Assembly (NCBI GenBank): GCA_021773435.1
Contig: JAJFKC010000030.1
Coordinates: 62,001 to 126,000 of the forward strand
Length of the DNA stretch: 64,000 bases
Source of the DNA: Porticoccaceae bacterium
GTDB lineage: Bacteria; Pseudomonadota; Gammaproteobacteria; Pseudomonadales; Porticoccaceae
Direction: 5' to 3'
Every line of letters starts with the position of its first letter. Position 1 is the stretch's first letter. The notes under the pieces are model-generated. The model was not told the DNA's origin. It ran no database searches and saw only the letters and a list, made by a program, of their open reading frames with translations. This document shows positions 35,244 to 43,995 of this stretch, one piece after another. The position numbers were made by a program, and so were the translations under genes.

Positions 35244-36461
35244 TTATTTATTTGGTAAATTAACTAACTTTCTAGCCATGGCAATCCGCTGTATTTGCCC
35301 GGTGCCTTCAACAATATCCATGGCCTTAACATCACGAAACAGTTTTTCAACGATATGCTCACCACGCGCGCCGGCCAGACCTAACAATTCCATGCCGAGA
35401 CTTGCAGCTTCAAAAGCAGCTGTCGGTGCGAAGGCCTTGGACATAGATGCTTCGACTATATTGGGCAATTGATGATCGGTGAGCCAGGCGGCTTTCAAGC
35501 AGAGCAGTCGCGCCATACGCATTTTTCGGGCGACGCGTTCGAGGCGATCTCGCACTCTGGGGTCATCGAACATCTGGTTTTCTCTGGCGAAGGCCAGGCT
35601 TTCGTCCAGCGCGGATCGGCCGATGCCTACCGCCATAGCCGCGATCAGGGGCCGAGTGGCGTTAAATGTCGCCATCGCACCTTTAAAGCCCTGGCGGGTT
35701 TCGTAGTAGCTTTCTCCGCCGAGTAAATTCTCGCCGGGCACCCGGCATTCTTCCAGCCGGAACGATGTGGATTCATAAGCTTTTAGCCCCATCTTTTTTT
35801 CGATGTGGAAATCCTGTAAGCCGGGAAAGCCCCGCTCGACAATAAAGGCGCGATGTCCATCACGACCTAATTTAGTGTCAACAGTTGCCCAGACCAGGAT
35901 GAAGTCAGCACGGCTGGAATTGCCCGAAAAGGATTTGTTGCCAATTAATATCCAATCATTGCCATCTTTTACGGCTCGGGTCTGAATACCGGCGACATCG
36001 GAGCCTGCCGCCGGCTCGGTCATGGCGAACGCACCCCAGCGGGGTTTATCCAGCTCGATAAAGGGGCTGAGATAACGTTCCTTTTGTTCCTCTGTGCCCA
36101 TGGAAATAATCGCACCTTCGCCCAGACCTGGGCCGGGACCCGAGACGGATACGCCTCTGTCCCAGTAAGACATTTGCTCGGATACCAAGAGTGAGGTGCG
36201 AGATCGGCCGATTTTCTTTTCGTCAGCTTTTTTTTGCTGGCTGTCGACTACCGTCTTTTTTTTACCTTTGCTTGCGGTAGGGCCGCGGTAACGGGTTCGT
36301 CCAAACCCCATGGCCACCAGCTTTTCGAAGTAAGGGTGCTCCGGTGGCGTCGGACGACCGAGCCGGTCGGCTTCGAGCCCAAGCGGACGCATATGCTCGC
36401 GGCCCAGTTTATCGAACCGCTGGATACGTTTTAATGTGGACGGAGCAATCGAGAAATCCAT
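35244..36461 (-). CDS. Acyl-CoA dehydrogenase, catalytic-type subunit
   Basis: This 405-residue protein has the FAD-binding signatures of acyl-CoA dehydrogenases: AFAMTEPAAGSDVAGIQTRA around residue 160 and FSGNSSRADFILVWA soon after. It ends in VEGTGQIQRIAMARKLVNLP, where the Glu of EGT is the usual catalytic base. A Lys-rich insertion (KGKKKTVVDSQQKKADEKKI) near residue 65 is unusual. It is followed on the same strand by a second acyl-CoA dehydrogenase 57 bases upstream (36519) and then an enoyl-CoA hydratase, all reading toward 35244. It dehydrogenates an acyl-CoA; electrons would go through EtfAB at 51150. Confidence 0.9.
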   Translation of the reverse strand: MDFSIAPSTLKRIQRFDKLGREHMRPLGLEADRLGRPTPPEHPYFEKLVAMGFGRTRYRGPTASKGKKKTVVDSQQKKADEKKIGRSRTSLLVSEQMSYWDRGVSVSGPGPGLGEGAIISMGTEEQKERYLSPFIELDKPRWGAFAMTEPAAGSDVAGIQTRAVKDGNDWILIGNKSFSGNSSRADFILVWATVDTKLGRDGHRAFIVERGFPGLQDFHIEKKMGLKAYESTSFRLEECRVPGENLLGGESYYETRQGFKGAMATFNATRPLIAAMAVGIGRSALDESLAFARENQMFDDPRVRDRLERVARKMRMARLLCLKAAWLTDHQLPNIVEASMSKAFAPTAAFEAASLGMELLGLAGARGEHIVEKLFRDVKAMDIVEGTGQIQRIAMARKLVNLPNK

Positions 36462-36518
36462 GGTTTTACTCAGCTCTTTAACGTTGCGCTAACGTAGTGT
36501 TGTCGACAGCCTGAATCA

Positions 36519-37652
36519 TCATCTTAGATCACCGTGCTCAGCCAGCGCCGATAGCTCGACGAGGCCCTCATTAGCACAGATATCCCGCCCGGCAATTTCG
36601 CGAGCCAGATCAACTCCACCGGCCATCAGCCCCAGGGTGCGCGCCTCGCGCATATATTTTTCGAGGGGCAGGTCTTGCATAAAACCCTGGCCGCCAAAAA
36701 TTTGCAAAGCATTGGGTGTGATAAACATCGAAGCCTCGATCACCTCGACAAAGGCCGTTGCGGCTGCGGCTTCGAAGGGGAGATTAGCATCCGCGCGGCA
36801 GGCGGCGTCATGCATCAATAGTCGCGCACCATCAACAGCGGTGCGCATATCGGCAATTAAAAAGGCGAGGGCCTGATGGTGGGCGATGGGTTTGCCAAAG
36901 GCGACCCGCTCCATGGCGTATTCTCGGGAGGTTTCTGCGGCGACACGAAACACGCCAATCATCAACGCGGATATATACAATTGCCAACGCGCCAGGGCGC
37001 GGGCGGCACCGGCGGTATTTTCCCAGCGGGCGGCAGCTGGTGCAGGCTTATCATCGGTGCCAAGCACAAGTTCGGCGGCCCCGGCAGCGCGTAGGCCACT
37101 GCCTTTAACCTTATTGAAGCTATAACCGTGTTCAAGCACCGATACACCATCCGCATCTAATACCACAATAAGATCGGCCCGATTGGCAGACACCCACGGC
37201 ACCAATCCTTGATAGCCAATTTGGTCGGCTGTATCGACTCGGCTGAAAGTGGCGCGATAGCTCTGGTTATCATCCCAAATCAGTAATACACGGGCTTCAG
37301 GTTTATCCAGCAGGGGTAGGATATATTGTTCAAGCGCACTATCGCCGCCGGTTTCCGCTATGGCATAGAGTGCTGAACCGATACCATCAAGGGCGACGGC
37401 TGCACCGGCATCACCAAAACCCAGCTCCTCAAGCACGATAGTTTTGGCCAGACTACCCAGTGCTGCGCCACCGAGGCTCTCGGACAATTCCAGACCGGCC
37501 AGGCCCAGCTCTGCATAAGCTGTTAATACAGATTCCGGTATGGCTTTGTCGGCCTCAAAATCCCGGTAGTGTTCTGAAAGTACATCGCTTGCAAAACGGC
37601 ACACCACATCTTGAATCATGGCGAGGTCATCGTTCAATGCTAAATCAAACAC
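36519..37652 (-). CDS. Acyl-CoA dehydrogenase-like subunit without the usual C-terminal base
   Basis: This 377-residue protein shares the acyl-CoA dehydrogenase fold (MERVAFGKPIAHHQALAF; FGGQGFMQDLPLEKYMREA), but the C-terminal segment that normally reads EGTxEIQR is MAGGVDLAREIAGR, so the catalytic Glu is replaced. The N-terminal FAD region is also reduced, lacking the TEPxAGSD motif. This pattern is known in alpha2-beta2 dehydrogenases of steroid side-chain breakdown, where one subunit is non-catalytic. The adjacent 35244 gene is the natural partner. Tail-to-head spacing of 57 bases supports one operon. Partnering is inferred. Confidence 0.82.
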   Translation of the reverse strand: MFDLALNDDLAMIQDVVCRFASDVLSEHYRDFEADKAIPESVLTAYAELGLAGLELSESLGGAALGSLAKTIVLEELGFGDAGAAVALDGIGSALYAIAETGGDSALEQYILPLLDKPEARVLLIWDDNQSYRATFSRVDTADQIGYQGLVPWVSANRADLIVVLDADGVSVLEHGYSFNKVKGSGLRAAGAAELVLGTDDKPAPAAARWENTAGAARALARWQLYISALMIGVFRVAAETSREYAMERVAFGKPIAHHQALAFLIADMRTAVDGARLLMHDAACRADANLPFEAAAATAFVEVIEASMFITPNALQIFGGQGFMQDLPLEKYMREARTLGLMAGGVDLAREIAGRDICANEGLVELSALAEHGDLR

Positions 37653-37708
37653 GTTTAGCTCCCTTAGCTTTTCTTGTTGCTTTGCTAAAACTCGGCCTAA
37701 CCAGTTCG

Positions 37709-38521
37709 TTATTTCGCTGCGAAGTTTGGCTCGCGTCGCTCGGCCGTGGCTTTGATACCTTCTTTGGCATCTTCAGTTTGTAGCAGCCACTCCTGCTCCT
37801 GCAGCTCCCGGTCGGTGGCGGCCCGAACCCGATCACTGAGGCCCCGGCGCACAGTTTCTCGGATCGACTGCACTGCCAATGGTGCTGAACCGGCGATTTC
37901 TCTGGCCAGTTCGGCGGCAGTTTTAAGCAGCTCCTCTTTGGGCACGACCATATCGGCCAGGCCCCATTCAAGCGCCTGTTCGGCTTTAATACGACGGCCG
38001 GTATAAAACATTAAGTGAGCCTTCTGTTGACCAATCAAGGCGGGCAGGGTATGGGTCAGACCAAAACCAGGGTGAAAACCCAGGCGGGAAAAATTTGCGC
38101 TAAAACGGGCTTCGGGACACGCGACTCTAAAATCCCCGACCAGGGCGAGGCCGAGGCCACCGCCGATAGCCGCACCTTGCACTGCGCAGACCACCGGTTT
38201 TTTAGCGTTAAACAAGCGTACGGCTTCGCCATATAAGCGCCCGGAGCGGCGGCGAAAAGCGTTTTCTTCCGGCTTACTTTTGTCTTCTTTATTGATGGCA
38301 TCGTCACCACCAAAATTGGCACCGGCACAAAATGACTTACCTTCGGCGGTGAGAACAATGGCCCGACAATCGTCATTTTTGTCTAAATCCTCAAAGGCAT
38401 CGGCGATGGAACAGATCAGATTGAAATCGAAAAAATTGTGGGGTGGCCGTTGAATGGTCACGGTGGCAACATAATCGTCAAGGGTGATTTCAATATCGTC
38501 ATAGGTTCCGAGGGCAGTCAT
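37709..38521 (-). CDS. Enoyl-CoA hydratase/isomerase family protein
   Basis: This 270-residue crotonase-family protein has the oxyanion-hole segments AEGKSFCAGANFGGD near residue 60 and VQGAAIGGGLGLALVGDFRV near 115, then FGLTHTLPALIGQQKAHLMF, the family signature with Gly-rich turns. The first conserved Glu equivalent is not seen at the usual hydratase position, so whether it hydrates or isomerises is uncertain. It lies at the upstream end of the minus-strand group with the two acyl-CoA dehydrogenases. The start at 38521 follows AGGAGCTTGTA, with AGGAG about eight bases upstream. Confidence 0.88.
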   Translation of the reverse strand: MTALGTYDDIEITLDDYVATVTIQRPPHNFFDFNLICSIADAFEDLDKNDDCRAIVLTAEGKSFCAGANFGGDDAINKEDKSKPEENAFRRRSGRLYGEAVRLFNAKKPVVCAVQGAAIGGGLGLALVGDFRVACPEARFSANFSRLGFHPGFGLTHTLPALIGQQKAHLMFYTGRRIKAEQALEWGLADMVVPKEELLKTAAELAREIAGSAPLAVQSIRETVRRGLSDRVRAATDRELQEQEWLLQTEDAKEGIKATAERREPNFAAK

Positions 38522-38688
38522 TACAAGCTCCTGAATGGGTGAAATGGCTTTTGATCATTTTCACAATGAATAAATGGGTGGATAAACGGCAGGCTAATCT
38601 AGCGCGCCTGAAGAAAATAAGAAAGCAGCTCTGTTAATTTTTGGTCAAGAATTCGACCGAGAAATTACTCAATCAGCCACAATTGCCA

Positions 38689-38901
38689 CTAAAACTTGCT
38701 CGGTGGCGGGCAGACAAACTCCAGTTCGTCTTCATGGACATGAAGCTCAAAGCGATTCAGCTTAGCGATTCTTCGCGCGATGGCCAGGTAGACAAACTTG
38801 TCGTCTTCATCGCACCGATCACGAAAATCCTGACGTGGCATTTTGATAATTTCGCCGCGCACCATTTGCTCAAATTCTTCGTATAAATCGGCTGTAGACA
38901 T
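38689..38901 (-). CDS. Small conserved-looking protein of unknown function
   Basis: This 70-residue frame starts MSTADLYEEFEQMVRGEIIK and ends FELHVHEDELEFVCPPPSKF. It has a plausible ribosome region (GAGATTGATC) before the ATG at 38901 and a normal acidic/hydrophobic mix, including an amphipathic helix DDKFVYLAIARRIAKLNRF. No known motif is recognised. The gene is short, and a plus-strand frame overlaps it, so the call is moderate. It could be a small regulatory or binding protein. Confidence 0.55.
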   Translation of the reverse strand: MSTADLYEEFEQMVRGEIIKMPRQDFRDRCDEDDKFVYLAIARRIAKLNRFELHVHEDELEFVCPPPSKF

Positions 38902-39151
38902 GATCAATCTCAGTGATAGTCGGTATGATCTCTAGTGTATCACCGCCCCAGAAATATTCCGCAAATGCTTGGTTTCGTATTGTTTGAGTTTATGCGATGG
39001 GTAAGGCAATCAGTAAGTTTATGGCTGTCCGTTTGTTTCTGAAGGTACGAAGCAGTAACATCATTGCCATTAAAATATTCATGTCCTGGCCATTTAAATG
39101 ACGAAACAAGTGACAAATGGGCTGTGATAAAACCAATAAAGGGGAAGCTCT

Positions 39152-40525
39152 ATGTCCAATAACGCTGGCGCTAAAACACTCTTCAGCAACGCTCGTTTAA
39201 TCGATGGTATCGCGGATCAGCCGAGCAGCGGTATATCGATGCTGATTGAAGGCGAGCGCATAAGTCAGATTAGCCAGGGCAATATAGATGTTGGAGACGA
39301 TGTCACTAAGGTGGACCTAAGTGGTAAAACCCTGGTGCCCGGTCTGATCGACACCCATATCCATACGGTCATGATGGACAGCGAGTGTTTTCCGTTATTT
39401 CTTGCTGCGGGCGTGACCACGGCAAGGGATGTAGGCGGGCGGCTCGATCTCGTTTTGCAGAATCGAGAGGATCTCAATACCGGCAAAAAACTGGGCCCAC
39501 GTTTATTTGTTTGTGGCCCCTTACTGGATGGCCCCGGGGCCAGTTTTGAAAGCCCCAGCTTTACCATCATGCTTGATCGCGTGCAGAGCGTTGAGTCAGT
39601 GCCTGGCAAGATTGGTGATTTGCTTTCTGCTGGTGTTGATGGCATTAAATGCTATTTCACCATGACACCGGAAATCGTCCGCAGTGTTATTGAGTTTGTT
39701 GACAAGCGCGTGCCCGTCACCGGACACCTGGGTTATTGCTCGTCGATGGATGCCATCGAGGCAGGTATCGATGGCCTCGAACATGTATGGATATCCCCTT
39801 ACAATGATATTTGCGCGCTAAACATGCGCTTCGGTAATGATGCGTCGATGATGGATCCCTCCTTCTGGAGCACCACTATGGCGGGCTGGGAAGAAGCCGA
39901 CCTCGATAGCGAACGTGCTCATAAGTGGATCGATGCAATGGTTGAAAAGCAGGTCCATATGGGCACCACATTAGATTTACTGTGGACCGCTAAAGCCGGT
40001 CTTGAGGGGGCCCTAAAAGACCCAGACCGTAAACTAATTCCTCCGGCGGCTCTGGCAAGGCAAGCCAAAATGAAGAAACACCTGGGTGATCGCCCTGATT
40101 GGGATATTCATCCCGGCTTTTTTGAAACCGGGGCAGGGAGTCTGGCGCTGGAAAAACATCAACAGGTCACACGTATGCTGCACGAAGCAGGTGGTCGCGT
40201 GGTCGGTGGTACGGATTGCGGTGCCCTGGCTTATCCACCGCCCGGATTTGCTCTGTTGCGTGAGATAGAACTGCTGGCCGAGGCCATTGGCAATATGGAT
40301 GCCATCCGAGCGGTAACGTCTGTAGCGGCTAATTATCTGCGTGCTGATAAAGATATTGGCGCCATTGCGCCTGGCCGTTATGCGGATTTTCTGGTGTTGA
40401 CCGGCGACCCATTGAAAAGTGTTACTGAATTGCGCACGTTGGAGACTACTTATCGGGGCGGCACGGCATATGATCCTCAGGCATTAATCGCGGCTGCGCC
40501 ACAACATCAACCGGACGGCTTATAA
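39152..40525 (+). CDS. Amidohydrolase-family protein (prolidase/imidazolonepropionase-like)
   Basis: This 457-residue metal hydrolase has the binuclear amidohydrolase residues in order: DTHIH at about residue 66 (HxH), a Lys in GVDGIKCYF at about 170 as the bridging carbamate candidate, GHLGYC at about 190 (His), LEHVW at about 210 (His) and GGTDCGALAY at about 350 (Asp). A C-terminal AIAPGRYADFLVLTGDP matches the family end. It cleaves an amide, peptide or ring bond; the substrate is unknown. GGGGAAGCTCT stands before the ATG. It is a single unit, followed by an alpha/beta hydrolase 148 bases downstream. Confidence 0.88.
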   Translation: MSNNAGAKTLFSNARLIDGIADQPSSGISMLIEGERISQISQGNIDVGDDVTKVDLSGKTLVPGLIDTHIHTVMMDSECFPLFLAAGVTTARDVGGRLDLVLQNREDLNTGKKLGPRLFVCGPLLDGPGASFESPSFTIMLDRVQSVESVPGKIGDLLSAGVDGIKCYFTMTPEIVRSVIEFVDKRVPVTGHLGYCSSMDAIEAGIDGLEHVWISPYNDICALNMRFGNDASMMDPSFWSTTMAGWEEADLDSERAHKWIDAMVEKQVHMGTTLDLLWTAKAGLEGALKDPDRKLIPPAALARQAKMKKHLGDRPDWDIHPGFFETGAGSLALEKHQQVTRMLHEAGGRVVGGTDCGALAYPPPGFALLREIELLAEAIGNMDAIRAVTSVAANYLRADKDIGAIAPGRYADFLVLTGDPLKSVTELRTLETTYRGGTAYDPQALIAAAPQHQPDGL

Positions 40526-40673
40526 GCGGCCTTTAGGCATGTGTTACAGTCTCAAGACGATTAAATATAGGCGAATTGATGATTAACATTCTGTTACCAC
40601 TGCTTCCGCATAAACAGCTTGGTAGGAATAGTCATCGGTTTAAACAATCCATTTTAAATATCAGGAATTGATT

Positions 40674-41624
40674 ATGAGTGCAGGAACCAGATTACCGGGC
40701 ACACCGGATCCAATGCGCCACTTCAAAGGCCATGACGGCCTCGACATTGCTGCGGACTTCTGGGGTGACCCCAATGGCCCCCTGGTACTACTTCAACATG
40801 GCGGTGGGCAAACCCGTCATGCGTGGAAAAGCGCTGGCGAAATCCTTGGCGCGGCCGGATATCACGCTGTAGCCTTTGACGCCCGAGGTCATGGCGACTC
40901 GGAATGGTCGAAGGATAGCGTTTATGGCATGGATATCATGGTCGAAGACTTGAAATGTATTATCGATGAGCTTGGCGATAAACGCCCGGTTCTGGTCGGT
41001 GCCTCCATGGGTGGTGGTACCAGTCTTGTGGCCACCGGCGAAGATCATGTCGATGCTACTGCGTTGGTACTGGTGGATATTGCACCCAGGGTGGAGCCGG
41101 AAGGCGTTGATAAAATTCAGGCTTTTATGAGTCAAAAACCGGAAGGGTTTTTATCTCTTGAAGAGGTGGCCGAAGCGATTGGAAGTTATCAACCCCATCG
41201 TAAAGCACCTAAAAATCTCGATGGCCTGGCCAAGAATGTTCGCCTGACTCCGGACGGTAAGTACAAATGGCATTGGGACCCTGGCTTTCGCGCCATGCGT
41301 AGGGATATTTCAAAGCGCCAGGCGCGCCTTGAAGCCTGCTCACGTAATTTGAGCCTGCCAACATTACTGGTGCGTGGCGGTTTGTCTGATGTTTTAAGTG
41401 AGGAGGGCGCCCAGAGCTTTTTAGAGATGTGCTCCCATAGTGAATATGTCAACGTAACCGGTGCTGGTCATATGGTGGCGGGCGATCGTAATGATGTTTT
41501 TTCAACCTCCGTGATAGAATTTTTGTCGCGCACCGTACCCATTAAAGGCGAGCCAGTGCAGAAACCTCATGAGATGCATCCTCACCATGAAGGCCCACCG
41601 GGGGATGTCAACGATATACCCTAG
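40674..41624 (+). CDS. Alpha/beta hydrolase
   Basis: This 316-residue protein has the hydrolase fold with the oxyanion region LLQHGGGQTRHAWK (HGGG), the nucleophile elbow GASMGGGTS at about residue 112, a likely acid Asp in RGGLSDVLS, and a catalytic His in VTGAGHMVAGDRNDVF near residue 265. A hydrophobic cap region with several Arg residues lies between. The start at 40674 has AGGA eight bases upstream; TTG 40668 is unlikely. It would cleave an ester, epoxide or C-C bond in the cytoplasm. The substrate is unknown. The C-terminus ends in a His/Pro tail (EMHPHHEGPPGD). Confidence 0.86.
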   Translation: MSAGTRLPGTPDPMRHFKGHDGLDIAADFWGDPNGPLVLLQHGGGQTRHAWKSAGEILGAAGYHAVAFDARGHGDSEWSKDSVYGMDIMVEDLKCIIDELGDKRPVLVGASMGGGTSLVATGEDHVDATALVLVDIAPRVEPEGVDKIQAFMSQKPEGFLSLEEVAEAIGSYQPHRKAPKNLDGLAKNVRLTPDGKYKWHWDPGFRAMRRDISKRQARLEACSRNLSLPTLLVRGGLSDVLSEEGAQSFLEMCSHSEYVNVTGAGHMVAGDRNDVFSTSVIEFLSRTVPIKGEPVQKPHEMHPHHEGPPGDVNDIP

Positions 41625-41758
41625 AGGTTTATGCTTAGGCGGAATAGACAGAGTGATATTAACCCTGAAGTTTGGCTCCATGATAGACAGACAAAAGCGC
41701 AACTGGTTGTCAGACTTCAAAGAAATATTTCCAGGAAAATATAAAGATACAATGTAGC

Positions 41759-41787
41759 TTGACAGCAATAGGTGGGGTTTTTAGAAT
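41759..41787 (+). promoter_or_regulatory. Sigma70 promoter for the tRNA pair, with GC-rich discriminator
   Basis: A consensus -35 TTGACA (41759-41764), a 17-base spacer, and a -10 TAGAAT (41782-41787) are followed by GCGCGCC directly downstream. A GC-rich discriminator of this kind is the hallmark of rRNA/tRNA promoters under stringent (ppGpp/DksA) control. Transcription would start near 41794, about 45 bases before tRNA-Glu. Confidence 0.85.
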
Positions 41788-41838
41788 GCGCGCCTCTCTG
41801 CTCAATCACCTATCGTGTGCGAAAGGTTAGAGAGGATA

Positions 41839-41914
41839 GTCCCGTTCGTCTAGAGGCCTAGGACACCGCCCTTTCACGGCGGTAACAGGGGTTCGACTCC
41901 CCTACGGGACGCCA
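41839..41914 (+). tRNA. tRNA-Glu (anticodon TTC)
   Basis: GTCCCGTTCGTCTAGAGG... folds into a full cloverleaf. The acceptor GTCCCG pairs with CGGGAC, the anticodon stem CCGCC with GGCGG around loop CTTTCAC (anticodon TTC at 41873-41875), and the T-arm carries GGTTCGACTCC. The 3' CCA is encoded at 41912-41914. Confidence 0.97.
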
Positions 41915-41923
41915 AAAAATTAA

Positions 41924-41999
41924 GCGGGAATAGCTCAGTTGGTAGAGCGCAACCTTGCCAAGGTTGAGGTCGCCGGTTCGAACCCGGTTTCCCGCTCCA
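41924..41999 (+). tRNA. tRNA-Gly (anticodon GCC)
   Basis: GCGGGAATAGCTCAGTTGG... has acceptor GCGGGA pairing with TCCCGC, anticodon stem CAACC with GGTTG around TTGCCAA (anticodon GCC at 41957-41959), and T-arm CGGTTCGAACCCG. The 3' CCA is encoded at 41997-41999. It follows tRNA-Glu by nine bases, so both share the promoter at 41759. Confidence 0.97.
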
Positions 42000-42259
42000 A
42001 TTTTTAACTCTGCACCACGAGTGCATTGAATTTTGCCGCATTTTCAAAAAAGGCCGTGCTCACATCAGCCACGCCTACGTTTAAAACGCCCCACACAAAT
42101 GTCCCGCTAGCTTCGTATCGTTAGCTGGCGAGGTAATTTGGTGCACATCGATGCGGTTATTCGATACTGACCATAAAACGGTACACTATCGCCCCGCCCA
42201 TTAAAAAACAGCAATTTTGTCACGCCGAGAATGGCTTACCGGATAAATAAAAAACGACA

Positions 42260-43204
42260 ATGAGTGATAATGTTCCGGCCCTCCACATCAGAGATTTAAC
42301 CAAAATCTATAACAACGGTTTTGAAGCGCTCAAAGGCGTCAGTTTTGACGTGTTACCCGGCGACTTTGTCGCTTTGTTAGGTCCCAACGGAGCTGGCAAA
42401 TCAACCATTATCGGTATTCTGTGCTCTCTGGTAAGAAAGAACAGCGGCCAGGTGGAAATCTTCGGCAACAATATTGATAGCCATTTTTCACGGGCTAAAA
42501 AAGATATTGGTGTCGTACCCCAGGAATTTAACTTCAATCAGTTTGAGAAAGTCTTTGATATTGTTGTTACCCAGGCCGGCTACTATGGTTTGCCAAGGAA
42601 ATTGTCGCTGTTCAGGGCCGAAAAATATCTGCGGGAACTCGGTTTGTGGGATAAACGCCAGGATCGTGCCCGCACATTATCCGGTGGCATGAAACGAAGA
42701 TTGATGATCGCAAGAGCTTTGGTGCATGAACCCCGGCTGCTGATTCTAGATGAGCCAACTGCAGGCGTTGATATTGAACTGCGCCGTTCGCTTTGGGAGT
42801 TTTTAACGGAAATAAACGACCAGGGCACAACAATTATTCTAACCACTCACTACCTGGAAGAAGCCGAAAGCTTATGCAGAAATATCGCCATTATTGACCG
42901 TGGTGTTATTGTCCAAAATACAACGACCAGAGATTTGCTAAGCCAGTTAAATAGAGAGGTGTTCATCCTCGACACCCAAGAAAAGCTTGCTGATTTCCCG
43001 ACGATAGAAGGTTATTCCGGGCGTGTAGTCGATGGCTATTGTATCGAGATTGAAGTAGAAAAAAGTCAATCGTTAAATGAATTATTCGTCGCTTTGTCAG
43101 AGCAGGATATTCATGTGCTTAGTATGCGCAATAAAGCCAATCGGCTGGAAGAGCTATTTATCTCAATGACCCAAAGTACGGATGATCAAAGGCCGTCTCA
43201 ATGA
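42260..43204 (+). CDS. ABC transporter ATP-binding protein (YadG-like)
   Basis: This 314-residue ATPase has Walker A GPNGAGKSTIIG at about residue 40, the signature LSGGMKRRLMIARAL at about 140, Walker B RLLILDEPTAGVD and an H-loop TTHYLEEAE near 195. The C-terminal region after residue 230 is a YadG/CcmA-type tail. It energises an exporter formed with the permease 14 bases downstream. The substrate is unknown; YadGH-type exporters are often near queF in Gammaproteobacteria. The ribosome site is weak at the ATG. Confidence 0.9.
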   Translation: MSDNVPALHIRDLTKIYNNGFEALKGVSFDVLPGDFVALLGPNGAGKSTIIGILCSLVRKNSGQVEIFGNNIDSHFSRAKKDIGVVPQEFNFNQFEKVFDIVVTQAGYYGLPRKLSLFRAEKYLRELGLWDKRQDRARTLSGGMKRRLMIARALVHEPRLLILDEPTAGVDIELRRSLWEFLTEINDQGTTIILTTHYLEEAESLCRNIAIIDRGVIVQNTTTRDLLSQLNREVFILDTQEKLADFPTIEGYSGRVVDGYCIEIEVEKSQSLNELFVALSEQDIHVLSMRNKANRLEELFISMTQSTDDQRPSQ

Positions 43205-43217
43205 GGGCAACGGAATA

Positions 43218-43991
43218 ATGGGTATCCGTGAACAATGGATTGCTTATGTCACCCTGGTTGTCAAAGAGGTGCGACGTTTTACTCGTATCTGGCTGCAAAC
43301 ACTGTTGCCGCCAGCAATTACCATTGCGCTTTATTTTGTGATTTTTGGCACGTTGATCGGGCCAAGAATAGGGCAGATGTCCGGTTTTAATTATATGGAA
43401 TTTGTAGTCCCAGGGTTGATTATGTTAGCAGTGATTACCAATTCTTTTGGTAATGTTGTGTCGTCATTTTTCGGCAATAAGTTCGCTGGAAATATCGAAG
43501 AGATGCTGGTTTCGCCAATGCCAAATTATATTATTTTGCTGGGTTTCCTTACCGGCGGTGTAGCTCGCGGTTTAACGGTCGGAGTCATTGTAACGCTACT
43601 ATCGTTATTTTTTACTGATCTAAATATACAGCATCCGTTGGTGACAGTTAGTGTGGTGATACTTACCTCGATATTGTTTTCTTTGGCGGGTTTGGTGAAT
43701 GCTATTTACGCCGAAAATTTCGATGATATATCGATTATTCCCACCTTTGTATTGACACCGCTGACCTATCTTGGCGGTGTCTTCTATTCGATGAGTTTGT
43801 TGCCTGAATTTTGGCAGGGCGTGTCCAAGCTCAATCCCGTGCTTTATATGGTTAACGCATTCAGGTACGGGTTTCTAGGTATTTCAGATATTGAGATTAG
43901 CTGGGCCTTCACTATGCTGACTGGATTTGTTGTCGCCTTGTTCGTCTTCGCACTGTATTTGTTGAAAACAGGCAAAAATTTACGCGCTTAA
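43218..43991 (+). CDS. ABC-2 type permease (YadH-like)
   Basis: This 257-residue protein has six membrane segments, for example LPPAITIALYFVIFGTLIG, FVVPGLIMLAVITNSFGNVV, and TMLTGFVVALFVFALYLLKT at the end. The ABC-2 signature SPMPNYIILLGFL and the FxYxG-like LTYLGGVFYSMSLLP are typical. The start at 43218 follows AACGGA six bases upstream; the longer frame to 43182 overlaps the ATPase gene and is unlikely. It forms the membrane part of the exporter with the ATPase gene. The queF gene begins four bases after its stop. Confidence 0.88.
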   Translation: MGIREQWIAYVTLVVKEVRRFTRIWLQTLLPPAITIALYFVIFGTLIGPRIGQMSGFNYMEFVVPGLIMLAVITNSFGNVVSSFFGNKFAGNIEEMLVSPMPNYIILLGFLTGGVARGLTVGVIVTLLSLFFTDLNIQHPLVTVSVVILTSILFSLAGLVNAIYAENFDDISIIPTFVLTPLTYLGGVFYSMSLLPEFWQGVSKLNPVLYMVNAFRYGFLGISDIEISWAFTMLTGFVVALFVFALYLLKTGKNLRA

Positions 43992-43995
43992 TGCC

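Noticed and set aside
38641-38886. Plus-strand 81-residue frame opposite the small gene at 38689
   Set aside because: No ribosome site; the minus-strand frame has the more natural protein composition.
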